Source: Kushneria pakistanensis (GTDB lineage: Bacteria > Pseudomonadota > Gammaproteobacteria > Pseudomonadales > Halomonadaceae). From it: a stretch of DNA of 64,000 nucleotides. A program made the translations under genes and the position numbers. The DNA is taken from assembly GCF_014652795.1 (NCBI RefSeq), contig NZ_BMZM01000002.1, positions 434,001-498,000 of the forward strand. The letters are read 5' to 3'. Below are positions 25,865-34,496 of this stretch, one piece after another; position 1 is the first letter of the stretch; every line of letters starts with the position of its first letter. The notes under the pieces are model-generated. The model did no database searches, was not told the DNA's origin, and worked only from the letters and a program-made list of their open reading frames with translations.

Positions 25865-25987
25865 CAATATTTTCTAATGCAGACGCTGTGGAGAGTAAGG
25901 CGCGCTTGTTACAGGGGTCAACGAAAGCCGACTGCTACTTTGGTGCATGGGCGTTGCCATGGTTCAGAAAAATCGTGCTTAATATGA

Positions 25988-26004
25988 AATTGGTAATACC
26001 AATT
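25988..26004. promoter_or_regulatory. LldR-type operator 2
   Basis: The 17-mer aattggtaataccaatt is a perfect palindrome around one central base. It ends 11 bases before the lldR start codon, so LldR binding would also control its own gene. Its centre is 140 bases from that of operator 1, an arrangement compatible with looping. Confidence 0.8.
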
Positions 26005-26015
26005 GAGGGCGGGGT

Positions 26016-26777
26016 ATGGAAGTAGGGCAGGTTCGTCAGCGCCGACTGGCAGATGGCATCGTTGAGCAGCTGCAGTCGATGATTCTTGAAGGGACGCTCA
26101 AGGCCGGCGAACGCCTGCCGGCCGAGCGCGTGCTGGCCGAGCAGTTCGGGGTCTCCCGGCCCTCGCTGCGTGAGGCCATCCAGCGCCTGGTCGCCCGGGG
26201 GCTGCTCAGCAGCCGCCAGGGGGGCGGCACCTATGTGACACCCTCACTGGGGGCGACCTTCAGTGATCCGATGCTGCTGCTGCTGGAAAACAGTCCCGAC
26301 GCCCAGCGTGATCTGCTCGAGTTTCGTCACACGCTGGAAGGTGCCTGCGCGTTCTATGCCGCGCAGCGGGCCACCGAGCCGGATCGCGAGCGGCTGCGCG
26401 CAGCGTTTGAGCGCCTGCAGCACTGCTATCAGCATGTGGGCCCGACCACCCAGGCCGAGGAAGGGGCGGCGGATGCGGATTTTCATCTGGCGATTGCCGA
26501 AGCCAGCCACAACGGCGTGCTGCTGCACACGATCCGCGGGCTGTTTGATCTGTTAAAGCGCAATGTCGTGACCAATATCGGCGGGATGTACGCCCAGCGC
26601 CTCGAGACCCGTGAGAGCCTCAGCCATCAGCACCAGGCGCTGTTCGAGGCGGTCATGGCGCGAGAGCCCGAGCTTGCCCGCGATATTGCCCAGCGCCATA
26701 TCCACTACGTGCAGCAGGTGCTTGCGGAAGTACACGCCGAGGCGCAGCGCATGGCCCGCGCCCGGCGCCGGGGATAG
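26016..26777 (+). CDS. lldR: LldR, GntR/FadR-family regulator of L-lactate use
   Basis: A 253-residue regulator with an N-terminal GntR winged helix (residues about 8-75, RLPAERVLAEQFGVSRPSLR, then RGLLSSRQGGGTYV) and a C-terminal FCD ligand domain, whose metal-binding His/Asp residues lie in ADADFHLAIAEASHN and near the end (AQRHIHYV). Its position, diverging from lldP-lldD and flanked by AATTGG palindromes, identifies it as the lactate sensor. LldR proteins repress without lactate and activate with it. The start codon at 26016 lies directly after operator 2. Confidence 0.93.
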   Translation: MEVGQVRQRRLADGIVEQLQSMILEGTLKAGERLPAERVLAEQFGVSRPSLREAIQRLVARGLLSSRQGGGTYVTPSLGATFSDPMLLLLENSPDAQRDLLEFRHTLEGACAFYAAQRATEPDRERLRAAFERLQHCYQHVGPTTQAEEGAADADFHLAIAEASHNGVLLHTIRGLFDLLKRNVVTNIGGMYAQRLETRESLSHQHQALFEAVMAREPELARDIAQRHIHYVQQVLAEVHAEAQRMARARRRG

Positions 26778-26823
26778 GGCGTTCTGACAGACGCCTGCCG
26801 GTAATACCCCGGAAAGGCACCAC

Positions 26824-26855
26824 GAAAAGGGCGACCCCGAGGGGCCGCCCTTTTC
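26824..26855. terminator. Bidirectional terminator between lldR and the YfcC gene
   Basis: A 15-base arm (gaaaagggcgacccc, 26824-26838) pairs with 26841-26855 with one mismatch; A-run and T-run at the two ends allow function on both strands. Confidence 0.8.
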
Positions 26856-26885
26856 ATATCATGCCGGTTCTGAAAGGCCGAGAGT

Positions 26886-28328
26886 TCAGCCCTGCCAGCC
26901 GGTGGCCTGCGCGACAATCAAAACGACCATCGCGATCAGCACCCAGAGCCCGAACAGCGGCAGGAAAAAGCGCACCCACTTCTGCCAGGGCACACCTGCC
27001 AGCGCGAGCGTTGCCATGAAGTAGCCCGAGGTGGGGTAAAGAATATTGCCGATGCCGTCACCGAGCTGATAGGCCAGCACGGCGGTCTGGCGGGTGACGC
27101 CGACCACATCGGCCAGCGGCGCCATGATCGGCATGGTCACCAGCGCCTGACCGCTGCCCGAGGGCACCACGAAGTTGAAGCCGAGCTGTGCGATGTACAT
27201 GCCCAGTGCCGTGAGCGCCGTGGGCAGCCCGCCGACCAGATGGCCCAGGCCGTGCACCATGGTGTCGAGCACCTGGCCATCTTCCAGCACGACCGCCACG
27301 GCGCGGGCGATGCCGGCGATCATGGCGCCCATCAGCACGTCCCGGAATCCCTCGTTGAAGCCCTCGCAGATCTCGTCGATCTTTAGTCCTGCGACCAGGC
27401 CGGCCACCACGCCCATGACGATAAAGAGTCCGGCCATTTCCGACATGAACCAGCCGCGGCCCAACACGCCGTATACCAGCACCCCGAACAGGGCGAGCGT
27501 CACCGCAATGCAGAGCTTCTGACGGCCGGTCGCCGGTGGAGTGACCTCATTGAGGGCGTGCTGATAGCGCGCGCGCTTTTGCTGCTCATCGGCCTCGTCA
27601 TGCACCAGACTCGCCTCGGGGTTGTCACGCACGCGCCGGGCATAGCGGATCACCCAGAACACCGCCGCGATCACCATGGCCACCAGTGCCACCAGACGCA
27701 GGCCGAACCCCGAATAAAGCGGCAGGCTGGAGAGCTGCTGGGCAAGCCCCGTGTTGATCGGGTTGATGACGCCGGCGGCAAAGCCTGCCGTGGTCGCACA
27801 CAGGGCAATGGCGGCAGCCGTGACCGAGTCAAAGCGCAGCGCAATCAGAAGCGGCAGAATCACCGGCACATACACCAGCGACAGCTCCTGGGTGCCGATG
27901 ATGGTGGCAAGCCCCGCAAACAGGGTCATCAACACCGGGATGACCCACAGGCTGCGGCCAACGAAGTGGCGCGTCAGATGATCAACGCCCAGCTCGATGA
28001 TGCCGGTGCGCCGCAGTACGGCAAACATGCCGCCAATCAGCAGGGTAAAGAACACCACTTCCCCGGCGCTGAGCAGCCCGCGTGGAATGGCCAGCAGCAG
28101 CTCGGTCGGCCCGGCGGGGCTGGCCGGTACCCAGTGAAAGGAGGCAGCATCGATGGTGGTACGGCCGTTGGGTCCGGGCACGGTGTCGTAGGCACCGGCC
28201 GGAATCAGCCAGGTGGCAAGACCTGCCAGCAGGATGAAGATGAAAAGAATGGCGTAAATATGGGGGATCTGAAACGAACGTTTCTCGGCAGAACGCACGG
28301 GCGCGTTCTGAGGGGATGTCTTTGGCAT
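26886..28328 (-). CDS. YfcC-family carrier (DcuC-like carboxylate/basic amino-acid type)
   Basis: A 480-residue inner-membrane transporter with about twelve helices. The N-terminal block FQIPHIYAILF then LATWLIPAGAYD (residues about 19-48), the SFHWVP segment and PTELLLAIPRGLLSAGEVVFF identify the YfcC/C4-dicarboxylate anaerobic carrier superfamily. The C-terminal NFVVPSGSGQALVTMPIM motif is also typical. Members are variously linked to C4-dicarboxylates, citrate-like acids or arginine/ornithine exchange; the substrate here is open. The next gene upstream is a TauE/SafE exporter on the same strand, 142 bases away with a hairpin between, so they may be separate units. Confidence 0.88.
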   Translation of the reverse strand: MPKTSPQNAPVRSAEKRSFQIPHIYAILFIFILLAGLATWLIPAGAYDTVPGPNGRTTIDAASFHWVPASPAGPTELLLAIPRGLLSAGEVVFFTLLIGGMFAVLRRTGIIELGVDHLTRHFVGRSLWVIPVLMTLFAGLATIIGTQELSLVYVPVILPLLIALRFDSVTAAAIALCATTAGFAAGVINPINTGLAQQLSSLPLYSGFGLRLVALVAMVIAAVFWVIRYARRVRDNPEASLVHDEADEQQKRARYQHALNEVTPPATGRQKLCIAVTLALFGVLVYGVLGRGWFMSEMAGLFIVMGVVAGLVAGLKIDEICEGFNEGFRDVLMGAMIAGIARAVAVVLEDGQVLDTMVHGLGHLVGGLPTALTALGMYIAQLGFNFVVPSGSGQALVTMPIMAPLADVVGVTRQTAVLAYQLGDGIGNILYPTSGYFMATLALAGVPWQKWVRFFLPLFGLWVLIAMVVLIVAQATGWQG

Positions 28329-28369
28329 GCGCTTGACTCGTTATTCTTGATTGGAGGTCAGCACAACCC

Positions 28370-28388
28370 GGGGGCTGCACCAGCCCCC
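28370..28388 (-). terminator. Possible weak terminator after the TauE/SafE gene
   Basis: An 8-bp perfect stem (gggggctg 28370-28377 with cagccccc 28381-28388) lies downstream of the minus-strand TauE/SafE gene. On that strand it is followed by gggttgtg rather than a clean T-run, so termination may be weak or the hairpin may have another role. Confidence 0.35.
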
Positions 28389-28470
28389 TGATCGTTGCAC
28401 AACTGATCATCAGACGAAAGTCGCCCCGGTGTGACCATCACGTGCCGGGGCAGATGGCGCACGCTGGCCC

Positions 28471-29262
28471 CTACAGCAGGAAGTTGATCCCGATCACCAG
28501 CAAAAGCGCAGCAAAGAGGCGCTTTAACAGGGTGGGAGAGAGCCGATGCGCCAGGCGCACCCCCAGCCGCGCCGAGACCATGCTGGTCAGCGCAATGCCC
28601 AGCATGCCGGGAAGATAGACATAGCCGATGCTCCATTCAGGCAGATGGGACTGGCCATGGCCGAACCACATGAACGAAGCCGCACCGGCAATGGCGATCG
28701 GCAGGCCACAGGCCGCCGAGGTGCCTACCGCCTGCTGGGCCGGCAGGTTACGCCAGAGCAGAAACGGCACCGTCAGCGAGCCACCGCCAATGCCGAAAAT
28801 GGCCGAGGCCCAGCCGATGATCGTGCCGCCGCCGATCAGCCAGGGTTTTCCGGGCGGGCGATAGTCCGTGCCGCCGCCCTTCGGGCGCAGGTTGAAGGCG
28901 ATCTGGATCGCCATGGCGATGGCAAAAAGGCCGATCACCGTCTGCAGCTCACCACCCGGAATCCAGGAGGCTGTCAGGGCCCCCAGCGCGCAGCCACCGA
29001 CAATGCCGATGCTCATCCAGCCCACCAGCGGCCAGCGCGTAGCGCCCTTTTGATGGTGGCCGTGGATCGAGTTGATCGAGGTAAAGACAATGGTGGCCAG
29101 CGATGTGCCCACCGCCAGATGGGTCATGACGGCCGGGTCGACGCCCTGCAGGGTAAAGCTGTAGATCAACACCGGGACGATGATCAGGCCCCCGCCGACG
29201 CCAAACAGGCCGGCCAGAATGCCTGCCACGATGCCCAGTGCGAGATAGAGAAGAAAGATCAT
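28471..29262 (-). CDS. TauE/SafE-family anion permease
   Basis: A 263-residue, roughly eight-helix inner-membrane protein of the TauE/SafE (DUF81) family, whose members export sulfite, sulfoacetate or related organosulfur anions. Diagnostic segments are GLFGVGGGLIIVPVLI (residues 18-33), THLAVGTSLATIVFTSINS (about 46-64) and the second-half GWASAIFGIGGGSLTVPFLL (about 154-173), the two family repeats. No sulfonate catabolic genes are close, so the cargo cannot be stated. Confidence 0.92.
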   Translation of the reverse strand: MIFLLYLALGIVAGILAGLFGVGGGLIIVPVLIYSFTLQGVDPAVMTHLAVGTSLATIVFTSINSIHGHHQKGATRWPLVGWMSIGIVGGCALGALTASWIPGGELQTVIGLFAIAMAIQIAFNLRPKGGGTDYRPPGKPWLIGGGTIIGWASAIFGIGGGSLTVPFLLWRNLPAQQAVGTSAACGLPIAIAGAASFMWFGHGQSHLPEWSIGYVYLPGMLGIALTSMVSARLGVRLAHRLSPTLLKRLFAALLLVIGINFLL

Positions 29263-29568
29263 GCCGGTTCCATGGTGGTCGAACGGGAAAGCGCTTCACA
29301 AGGGGCGCGGGGACTGCTGACAAGCATAGTGCCTTCCATCCTGGCTGCCGATGCGTAGCCTGTGTATTGCAGACGCATGTTACAGGGCTTAACGAAGCAT
29401 TAACCCATTGGCGCAATGACGCTTGAGCGTCCACAGTGAGCATTAATCTGTATCTACTTTTGCATGCTGCCGGCGCGCCGGGTCACCGTTTCGGTCTCCG
29501 GGGGGAGTGCGGTCCTTCCATCAGCGACATACGGGATGTGTCGCTTCCAACCACAGGGATGTTTATTG
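29263..29568. other. Divergent intergenic region, no gene seen
   Basis: About 306 bases between the TauE/SafE gene (minus) and the GH15 gene (plus). It has AT-richer patches around 29390-29410 and 29445-29462 that could hold promoters. I see no ORF with good coding character, no palindrome of note and no RNA gene. Confidence 0.45.
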
Positions 29569-31392
29569 ATGACAATCAGACAGGTCGACAATCCTGCGCG
29601 AGAAGAAGGCTTTGCCCCGCTGGGCGACTACGCCGCCATCGGTGAGGGGCGCTCGGTCGCGTTGATCGCCCTGGATGGGGCGATCGACTGGTGGTGTGTG
29701 CCGGATATGGACTCGCCGCCGCTCTTTGATCGATTGCTCGAGCCTGAAGTGGGCGGTTACTTCTCTCTTGCTCCACAGGGTGAGTATCGGGTCGAGCGGC
29801 GCTATCGCGACAACAGCAACGTACTGGAGACCACCTTCATTACCGGGCACGGGCGGGTGCGAGTCACCGAGTCGATCAACAGCAATACCGCCGGGCGCCT
29901 GCCCTGGTGTGAACTGGCCCGCCGGGTCGAAGGGCTTGAGGGCGAGGTTGTGCTGGATATCTGCTTTCATGCCGGCACCCGCACCGAGACGGTCAGCCCC
30001 TGGCTTCAGACCACGCCCATGGGGCGGGTCTACAACGTGGGGCATCTGATGGCGATGCTGCGCTGCTCCGAGGATGTGGAGATCACGGCGTGCTGCGATC
30101 GCTACACTCGGGGCACGCTGACGATGCGGGAAGGTCAGCGCTCGATGGTGGCGCTGCTGGCCACCGAGGGTGAGCCGCTGGCGGTGCCGTCGATCGAGAG
30201 CATCGACGAGCGTATCGAGGTCAGCGATTTCGCCTGGCGCGACTGGGTGGAGAAGCTCGATTTTGACGGTGAATACCCCGAGTGGGTCTATCGCTCGGCA
30301 CTGGCACTGAAGTTTCTGCTCTACTCGCCGAGCGGTGCGATTGCGGCAGCCGCTACCACGTCGCTGCCCGAGCGTATCGGCGGCGACAAGAACTACGACT
30401 ACCGCTACGCCTGGGTGCGCGACGCCTGTCTTATGATCAAGGCATTTGTGCATGCCGGCGCGATCGAGGAGTCCAAGGCGGCCTTCTCCTGGCTGACCTG
30501 CGCCATTCGACGTCACGGCCCGAACATGCGGGTCTGCTATACCCTCAAGGGCGAGTTGATTCCGGCTGAAACCCATCCGCCGCTGACCGGCTACAAGGGA
30601 TCGAAGCCGGTACGGGTGGGCAACGACGCACGTGATCAGATCCAGCTGGGGATGTACGGCGACATGCTCGCCACGGCGGCCGTATTTATCGATGCCGGCC
30701 ATATCATTGATATCGAGACGGCACGCCTGCTTGGCGATCTGGCCAACCAGTGCGCCGATCGCTGGCGCATTCGCGATGCCGGTATCTGGGAGCTGCCCGG
30801 CGAGACGCAGCACTATACGCATTCCAAGATGGCCTGCTGGCTGGCACTGACCCACGCGGTGCAGCTGGCCGATCAGGGCCATATCGAGCCTACCTGGAAG
30901 GAGCGCTGGGAGCGGGAAAGACACCGGATTGCCGAATGGATCGAGACCCACTGCTGGTCCGAGGCGCGCGGTGCCTATGTCTTTTACGAAGGCATCGAAG
31001 GGCTGGACGCGGCGCTGTGTCTGACTCACCGCTTCGGTGCCGAGGTCAATCGCGAGCGGATGCTCTCGACCTATCGCGCCATTCGCGAGGAGCTCGGCCG
31101 TGGCTCGCTGCTCTATCGCTACTCCGGTGTGCATGAGGAAGAGGGCGCCTTTGTGGCCTGCTCGTTCTGGATGGTCGAGGGGCTGGCGGCGCTGGGCGAG
31201 CAGGAAGAGGCCCGCGCGCTGATGGATGAGGCACTCGAGGCTACCAACGGCAATCTGGGGCTTTTGACCGAGATGGTCGACCCCTCTACCGGCGAACACC
31301 TGGGCAACGTACCCCAGGGACTCAGCCACCTGGCGCAGATCTGTGCGGCCAACGCGCTTTCCGGGCGCACGCTGGAGGATGCGCACTACTGA
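29569..31392 (+). CDS. Glycoside hydrolase family 15 protein (glucoamylase/trehalase-like)
   Basis: A 607-residue cytoplasmic inverting glycosidase. The N-terminal beta-sandwich begins PLGDYAAIGEGRSVALIALDG (split at ALI), with the GAIDWWCVPDMDSPPLFDRLL block. The (alpha/alpha)6 catalytic barrel carries NYDYRYAWVRDACL (about residues 275-288) and ETQHYTHSKMACWLAL (about 411-426), both GH15 hallmarks; conserved catalytic Glu residues are in these blocks. Members of this bacterial subgroup act on alpha-glucans, dextran-type glucosides or trehalose, so the substrate is uncertain. The absence of a signal peptide argues for an internal substrate such as trehalose, a common osmolyte. A terminator follows. 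Confidence 0.9.
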   Translation: MTIRQVDNPAREEGFAPLGDYAAIGEGRSVALIALDGAIDWWCVPDMDSPPLFDRLLEPEVGGYFSLAPQGEYRVERRYRDNSNVLETTFITGHGRVRVTESINSNTAGRLPWCELARRVEGLEGEVVLDICFHAGTRTETVSPWLQTTPMGRVYNVGHLMAMLRCSEDVEITACCDRYTRGTLTMREGQRSMVALLATEGEPLAVPSIESIDERIEVSDFAWRDWVEKLDFDGEYPEWVYRSALALKFLLYSPSGAIAAAATTSLPERIGGDKNYDYRYAWVRDACLMIKAFVHAGAIEESKAAFSWLTCAIRRHGPNMRVCYTLKGELIPAETHPPLTGYKGSKPVRVGNDARDQIQLGMYGDMLATAAVFIDAGHIIDIETARLLGDLANQCADRWRIRDAGIWELPGETQHYTHSKMACWLALTHAVQLADQGHIEPTWKERWERERHRIAEWIETHCWSEARGAYVFYEGIEGLDAALCLTHRFGAEVNRERMLSTYRAIREELGRGSLLYRYSGVHEEEGAFVACSFWMVEGLAALGEQEEARALMDEALEATNGNLGLLTEMVDPSTGEHLGNVPQGLSHLAQICAANALSGRTLEDAHY

Positions 31393-31410
31393 GTGCGTCC
31401 GTATCTGATC

Positions 31411-31446
31411 AGCCTCCTGCACCGCCTGCGGTGCAGGGGGCTTTTT
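31411..31446 (+). terminator. Terminator of the GH15 gene
   Basis: A 14-bp stem (31411-31424 with 31429-31442, one G-T pair), four-base loop and T-run, 18 bases past the GH15 stop. Confidence 0.9.
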
Positions 31447-31552
31447 GTTGCCGGGCCAACAGGTTTCCCGGCTGTTCCGGCGGCAGACCCGGGCAGGTGG
31501 TGCCATGCTTGCTTGAACCGGGATGAGTGACACTGGATTACAGGAGAGCGCC

Positions 31553-32359
31553 ATGCTTGCGAAGGGATGTCTGTGCGCCAACTGTGGCGTCCAGTTTGAG
31601 CAAAGTGAATACTCGCCCACGCGCTGCCCCATCTGTGAGGACGAGCGCGAGTTCGTCCCCGCCTCGGGCCAGCGCTGGACCACGCCTGAAGCACTGCTGG
31701 CGGATCATGCCAACGTGTTCGAGCAGCTCACGCCTACGCTTTTGAGCCTTCGCACCACGCCGACATTCGGCATCGGTCAGCGGGCGCTGCTTTTGCAGAC
31801 GCCGCTGGGCAATGTGCTGTGGGACTGCATCAGCCTGCTCGATGCACCCACCTTTCAGCTGATTCAGGGGCTCGGCGGGCTCTCTGCCATCGCCATCTCC
31901 CACCCGCACTACTACAGCACCATGGCCAGCTGGGCCGAGGCCTTTGACTGCCCGGTGCACGTCCATGATGATGACCGACAGTGGATCATGCAGCCTTCCG
32001 AGCGGTTGTCGTTCTGGGAAGGGGATCGGCTCGAGGTGCTGCCGGGGGTCACCCTGCACCGGCTGGGCGGCCACTTCCCGGGGGCCTGCGTGCTGCACTG
32101 CCCGGCGCAGCAGCTGCTGTTGGCCGGCGATACGCTGCTGGTAACGCCCGACCGGCTGGCCTCGTTCATGTGGTCCTATCCCAATAACATTCCGCTGCCG
32201 GCAAGCCAGGTCAGGGCGATGGGCGAAGTGCTGGAGGGACTCGAGTTCGATGCGCTCTACTGCGCCTTCAAGGGCAGCGAGATTCCCGACGGCGCCGGGC
32301 AGGCCGTGCAGTATTCGGTTGAGCGCTACTGCCGCGCGCTCGAGCAGGTGGGGCCCTAA
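31553..32359 (+). CDS. Metallo-beta-lactamase-fold protein with zinc ribbon and incomplete metal motif
   Basis: A 268-residue cytoplasmic protein. Residues 1-35 form a small zinc ribbon (CLCANC ... CPIC). The rest is an MBL fold, but the usual HxHxDH motif reads SHPHYYS (about residues 119-125): the first two His are kept and the Asp-His pair is missing. Later ligands remain in part: GGHFPGACVLHC (His about 183) and AGDTLL (Asp about 201). A single-metal or non-hydrolytic role is possible. Start 31553 follows AGGAG by seven bases. It converges on the PQQ sugar dehydrogenase gene with a terminator between. Function unknown. Confidence 0.8.
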   Translation: MLAKGCLCANCGVQFEQSEYSPTRCPICEDEREFVPASGQRWTTPEALLADHANVFEQLTPTLLSLRTTPTFGIGQRALLLQTPLGNVLWDCISLLDAPTFQLIQGLGGLSAIAISHPHYYSTMASWAEAFDCPVHVHDDDRQWIMQPSERLSFWEGDRLEVLPGVTLHRLGGHFPGACVLHCPAQQLLLAGDTLLVTPDRLASFMWSYPNNIPLPASQVRAMGEVLEGLEFDALYCAFKGSEIPDGAGQAVQYSVERYCRALEQVGP

Positions 32360-32378
32360 AAGAGGGTCTGATGGACGA

Positions 32379-32415
32379 CAGCGCCCCCGTGTCGTCATCG
32401 AGCACGGGGGCGCTG
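32379..32415. terminator. Hairpin between convergent genes
   Basis: A perfect 13-bp GC-rich stem (cagcgcccccgtg 32379-32391 with cacgggggcgctg 32403-32415), 11-base loop, between the MBL gene and the sugar dehydrogenase gene. No strong T-run on either side, so efficiency is uncertain. Confidence 0.6.
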
Positions 32416-32433
32416 TGCGTTATATGTCCGGAC

Positions 32434-33636
32434 TTACTCCTGCGGCAGCACGCGGATCAGGGCGTCATCCCCATTGTCGGTGAGAATCCACAGCGCACCG
32501 TCCGGGCCCTGTTCGACATCGCGGATCCGACCCAGCTCCTCCAGATAGCGTGCCTCGCCGGTGACGCGGCCGTCTTCCAGATGCAATCGAATGATGCCGC
32601 CGGGCTTGAGCGAGGCGATCAGGGCATCCCCCTGCCAGCCGTCGAACGCATCGCCGCTGTAGAAGGTCATGTCGCCCGGGGCGATGGTCGGGTCCCAGTA
32701 ATACACCGGCTGCTCCATGCCCTCCTTTTGGGTAATGCCTTCACCAATGGGACCACCCGAGTAATCCTCACCGTAGGTGATCACCGGCCAGCCGTAATTA
32801 TGCCCGGCCTCGGGACGGTTGAGTTCGTCGCCACCGTTCGGGCCGTGCTCGATGGTCCAGAGCTTGCGGGTCTCGGGGTGCAGGGCGGCGCCCTGAATGT
32901 TGCGGTGGCCATAGGACCAGATCTCGGCAAGGGCGTCATCGCGGCCCGCAAAGGGGTTGTCCGTCGGCATGCTGCCATCGGCGTTGATGCGCACGACCTT
33001 GCCCAGCGTGTTATCCAGCGTCTGGGCCAGCTGGCGCGGCTCGACCAGCGAGCGCTCGCCCAGGGTGATAAAGAGCCTGCCATCTTCGCCCCACATGAGC
33101 CTGGAGCCAAAGTGTTTGGTGGACTTCCAGCCCGGCTGCTGGCGGAAAATGACCTCGACATCGGTCAGGCGCGTGTTGTCCTCGGAAAGTCTGCCGCGCG
33201 CGACGGTGGTAGCGTTTTTATCACCATCCTGCGCTTCGGCGTAGCTCAGATAGACCCATCGCTCGGTATCAAAATCGGGGCCGAGACTGACATCCAGCAG
33301 ACCGCCCTGATCTCTGGCATCTACCTCGGACAGGCCTTCGATCGGCTCGGACATCTCGCCCTCGGGCGTAATAAGCCGCAGCCGGCCCGGACGTTCGGTC
33401 ACCAGCATGTCGCCGCCGGGCAGAAAGGCGATGCCCCACGGATGTTCCAGGCCATCAACGATGGTCTGTGCGTTGAGCTCGGTCGCCTCCTGAATCTGCG
33501 GCGCGCGGGTCTGGCCCTCGAAGGCCGGCGTCTGTGAGGGCGCATTGGGTGGGCCGACGTCCACCGGTTCGGCCAGGGCCGGCGGGGCGATCAAAAGCGT
33601 GGTCAGAAGCGTCAGGGGCGGTAACGTAGAGCGCAT
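32434..33636 (-). CDS. PQQ-dependent aldose sugar dehydrogenase (YliI-like)
   Basis: A 400-residue periplasmic protein: residues 1-22 are a Sec signal peptide (MRSTLPPLTLLTTLLIAPPALA). The rest is a six-bladed beta-propeller of the soluble glucose/aldose dehydrogenase family. Typical segments are GLEHPWGIAFLPGGDMLVTERPG split across the first blade (residues about 62-84), RDQGGLLDVSLGPDF, GHRNIQGAALHP with the catalytic-region His, and EHGPNGGDELN. It oxidises aldoses to lactones using PQQ and Ca. PQQ biosynthesis genes are not in the window. It stands alone on its strand. Confidence 0.92.
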   Translation of the reverse strand: MRSTLPPLTLLTTLLIAPPALAEPVDVGPPNAPSQTPAFEGQTRAPQIQEATELNAQTIVDGLEHPWGIAFLPGGDMLVTERPGRLRLITPEGEMSEPIEGLSEVDARDQGGLLDVSLGPDFDTERWVYLSYAEAQDGDKNATTVARGRLSEDNTRLTDVEVIFRQQPGWKSTKHFGSRLMWGEDGRLFITLGERSLVEPRQLAQTLDNTLGKVVRINADGSMPTDNPFAGRDDALAEIWSYGHRNIQGAALHPETRKLWTIEHGPNGGDELNRPEAGHNYGWPVITYGEDYSGGPIGEGITQKEGMEQPVYYWDPTIAPGDMTFYSGDAFDGWQGDALIASLKPGGIIRLHLEDGRVTGEARYLEELGRIRDVEQGPDGALWILTDNGDDALIRVLPQE

Positions 33637-33858
33637 GGCAGGACCTTCGTGCAGAGGTGGAAAGAAGCCGTTGAAAACGCAAGCGCTTGATCTGCCTCAA
33701 GCCTTGCACGATCGCTCGCGCAATGCCCGTCGGGCCTCAGGCTGGCTTCAAGCACGGCAGGACATCGACATCCCCGGTCACCATGTCATGCCCGGGTCAT
33801 GTTCGCGCCATCACACTCGGCGTATGATCATCTGCCGATATATCTGATGATGCAATGA

Positions 33859-34491
33859 GTGGCGAACATGTCTCCCGAACTCTTCTGGGCCTTTCTGGCT
33901 GCCTCGCTTTTGATCAGCATTACGCCCGGCGCGGGCGCCATCAATACCATGTCCAACGGCATGCGCTACGGGCTCAGGCGTACCCTGCCGGCGATTCTGG
34001 GGCTGCAGGTGGGGCTGGGTGTGCAGATTCTTGTCGTGGGGGCAGGGTTGGGGGCACTGCTGGCCTCCTCGGAGCTGGCCTTCATGCTGATCAAGTGGGT
34101 GGGCGTGGCATATCTGATCTATCTGGGCATCAGCAAGTGGCGGGAGAAGGCGGTCGATATCGCGGCGTCCTCGAGTGATGCGCCCCGCGAGGGCGCCATG
34201 GCCCGCTTCTGGAAGAGTGTGCTGGTCAACGTGACCAATCCCAAGGCCACCATCTTCATGATCGCGCTGCTGCCGCAGTTTCTGGACCCGGCGCTGTCGC
34301 GGGTCACGCAGTTTACCGTCATGGGCGTCATCATGATCGTCATCGATATCGTGGTGATGTGCGGCTTTGCAGGCCTTGCCACCATGATTGCCCGCTGGCT
34401 GCGCTCGCCACGCCAGCAGCGGCTCCTCAATCGCCTGTTTGGCGGACTGTTCGTGCTGGTGGCCGGGCTGCTGGCCACCTGGCGGGCCTGA
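33859..34491 (+). CDS. LysE/RhtB-family amino-acid exporter
   Basis: A 210-residue (from GTG at 33859) or 207-residue (from ATG at 33868) inner-membrane protein with five to six helices. The N-terminal block SLLISITPGAGAINTMSNGMR and VNVTNPKATIFMIALLPQF are hallmarks of the LysE/RhtB family, which exports lysine, homoserine, threonine or related amino acids. Neither start has a strong ribosome site; the ATG gives the more usual N-terminus (MSPELFWAF). It converges closely (six bases) on the ATP-grasp gene. The substrate is not predictable. Confidence 0.9.
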   Translation: MANMSPELFWAFLAASLLISITPGAGAINTMSNGMRYGLRRTLPAILGLQVGLGVQILVVGAGLGALLASSELAFMLIKWVGVAYLIYLGISKWREKAVDIAASSSDAPREGAMARFWKSVLVNVTNPKATIFMIALLPQFLDPALSRVTQFTVMGVIMIVIDIVVMCGFAGLATMIARWLRSPRQQRLLNRLFGGLFVLVAGLLATWRA

Positions 34492-34496
34492 GTGCC

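Noticed and set aside
29563-31683. A 706-codon open frame on the minus strand
   Set aside because: Antisense shadow of the GH15 gene, with no recognisable domain and with biased composition. The plus-strand frame has GH15 catalytic motifs.
32371-33537. A 388-codon open frame on the plus strand
   Set aside because: Antisense to the PQQ sugar dehydrogenase, whose signal peptide and propeller motifs are clear on the minus strand.
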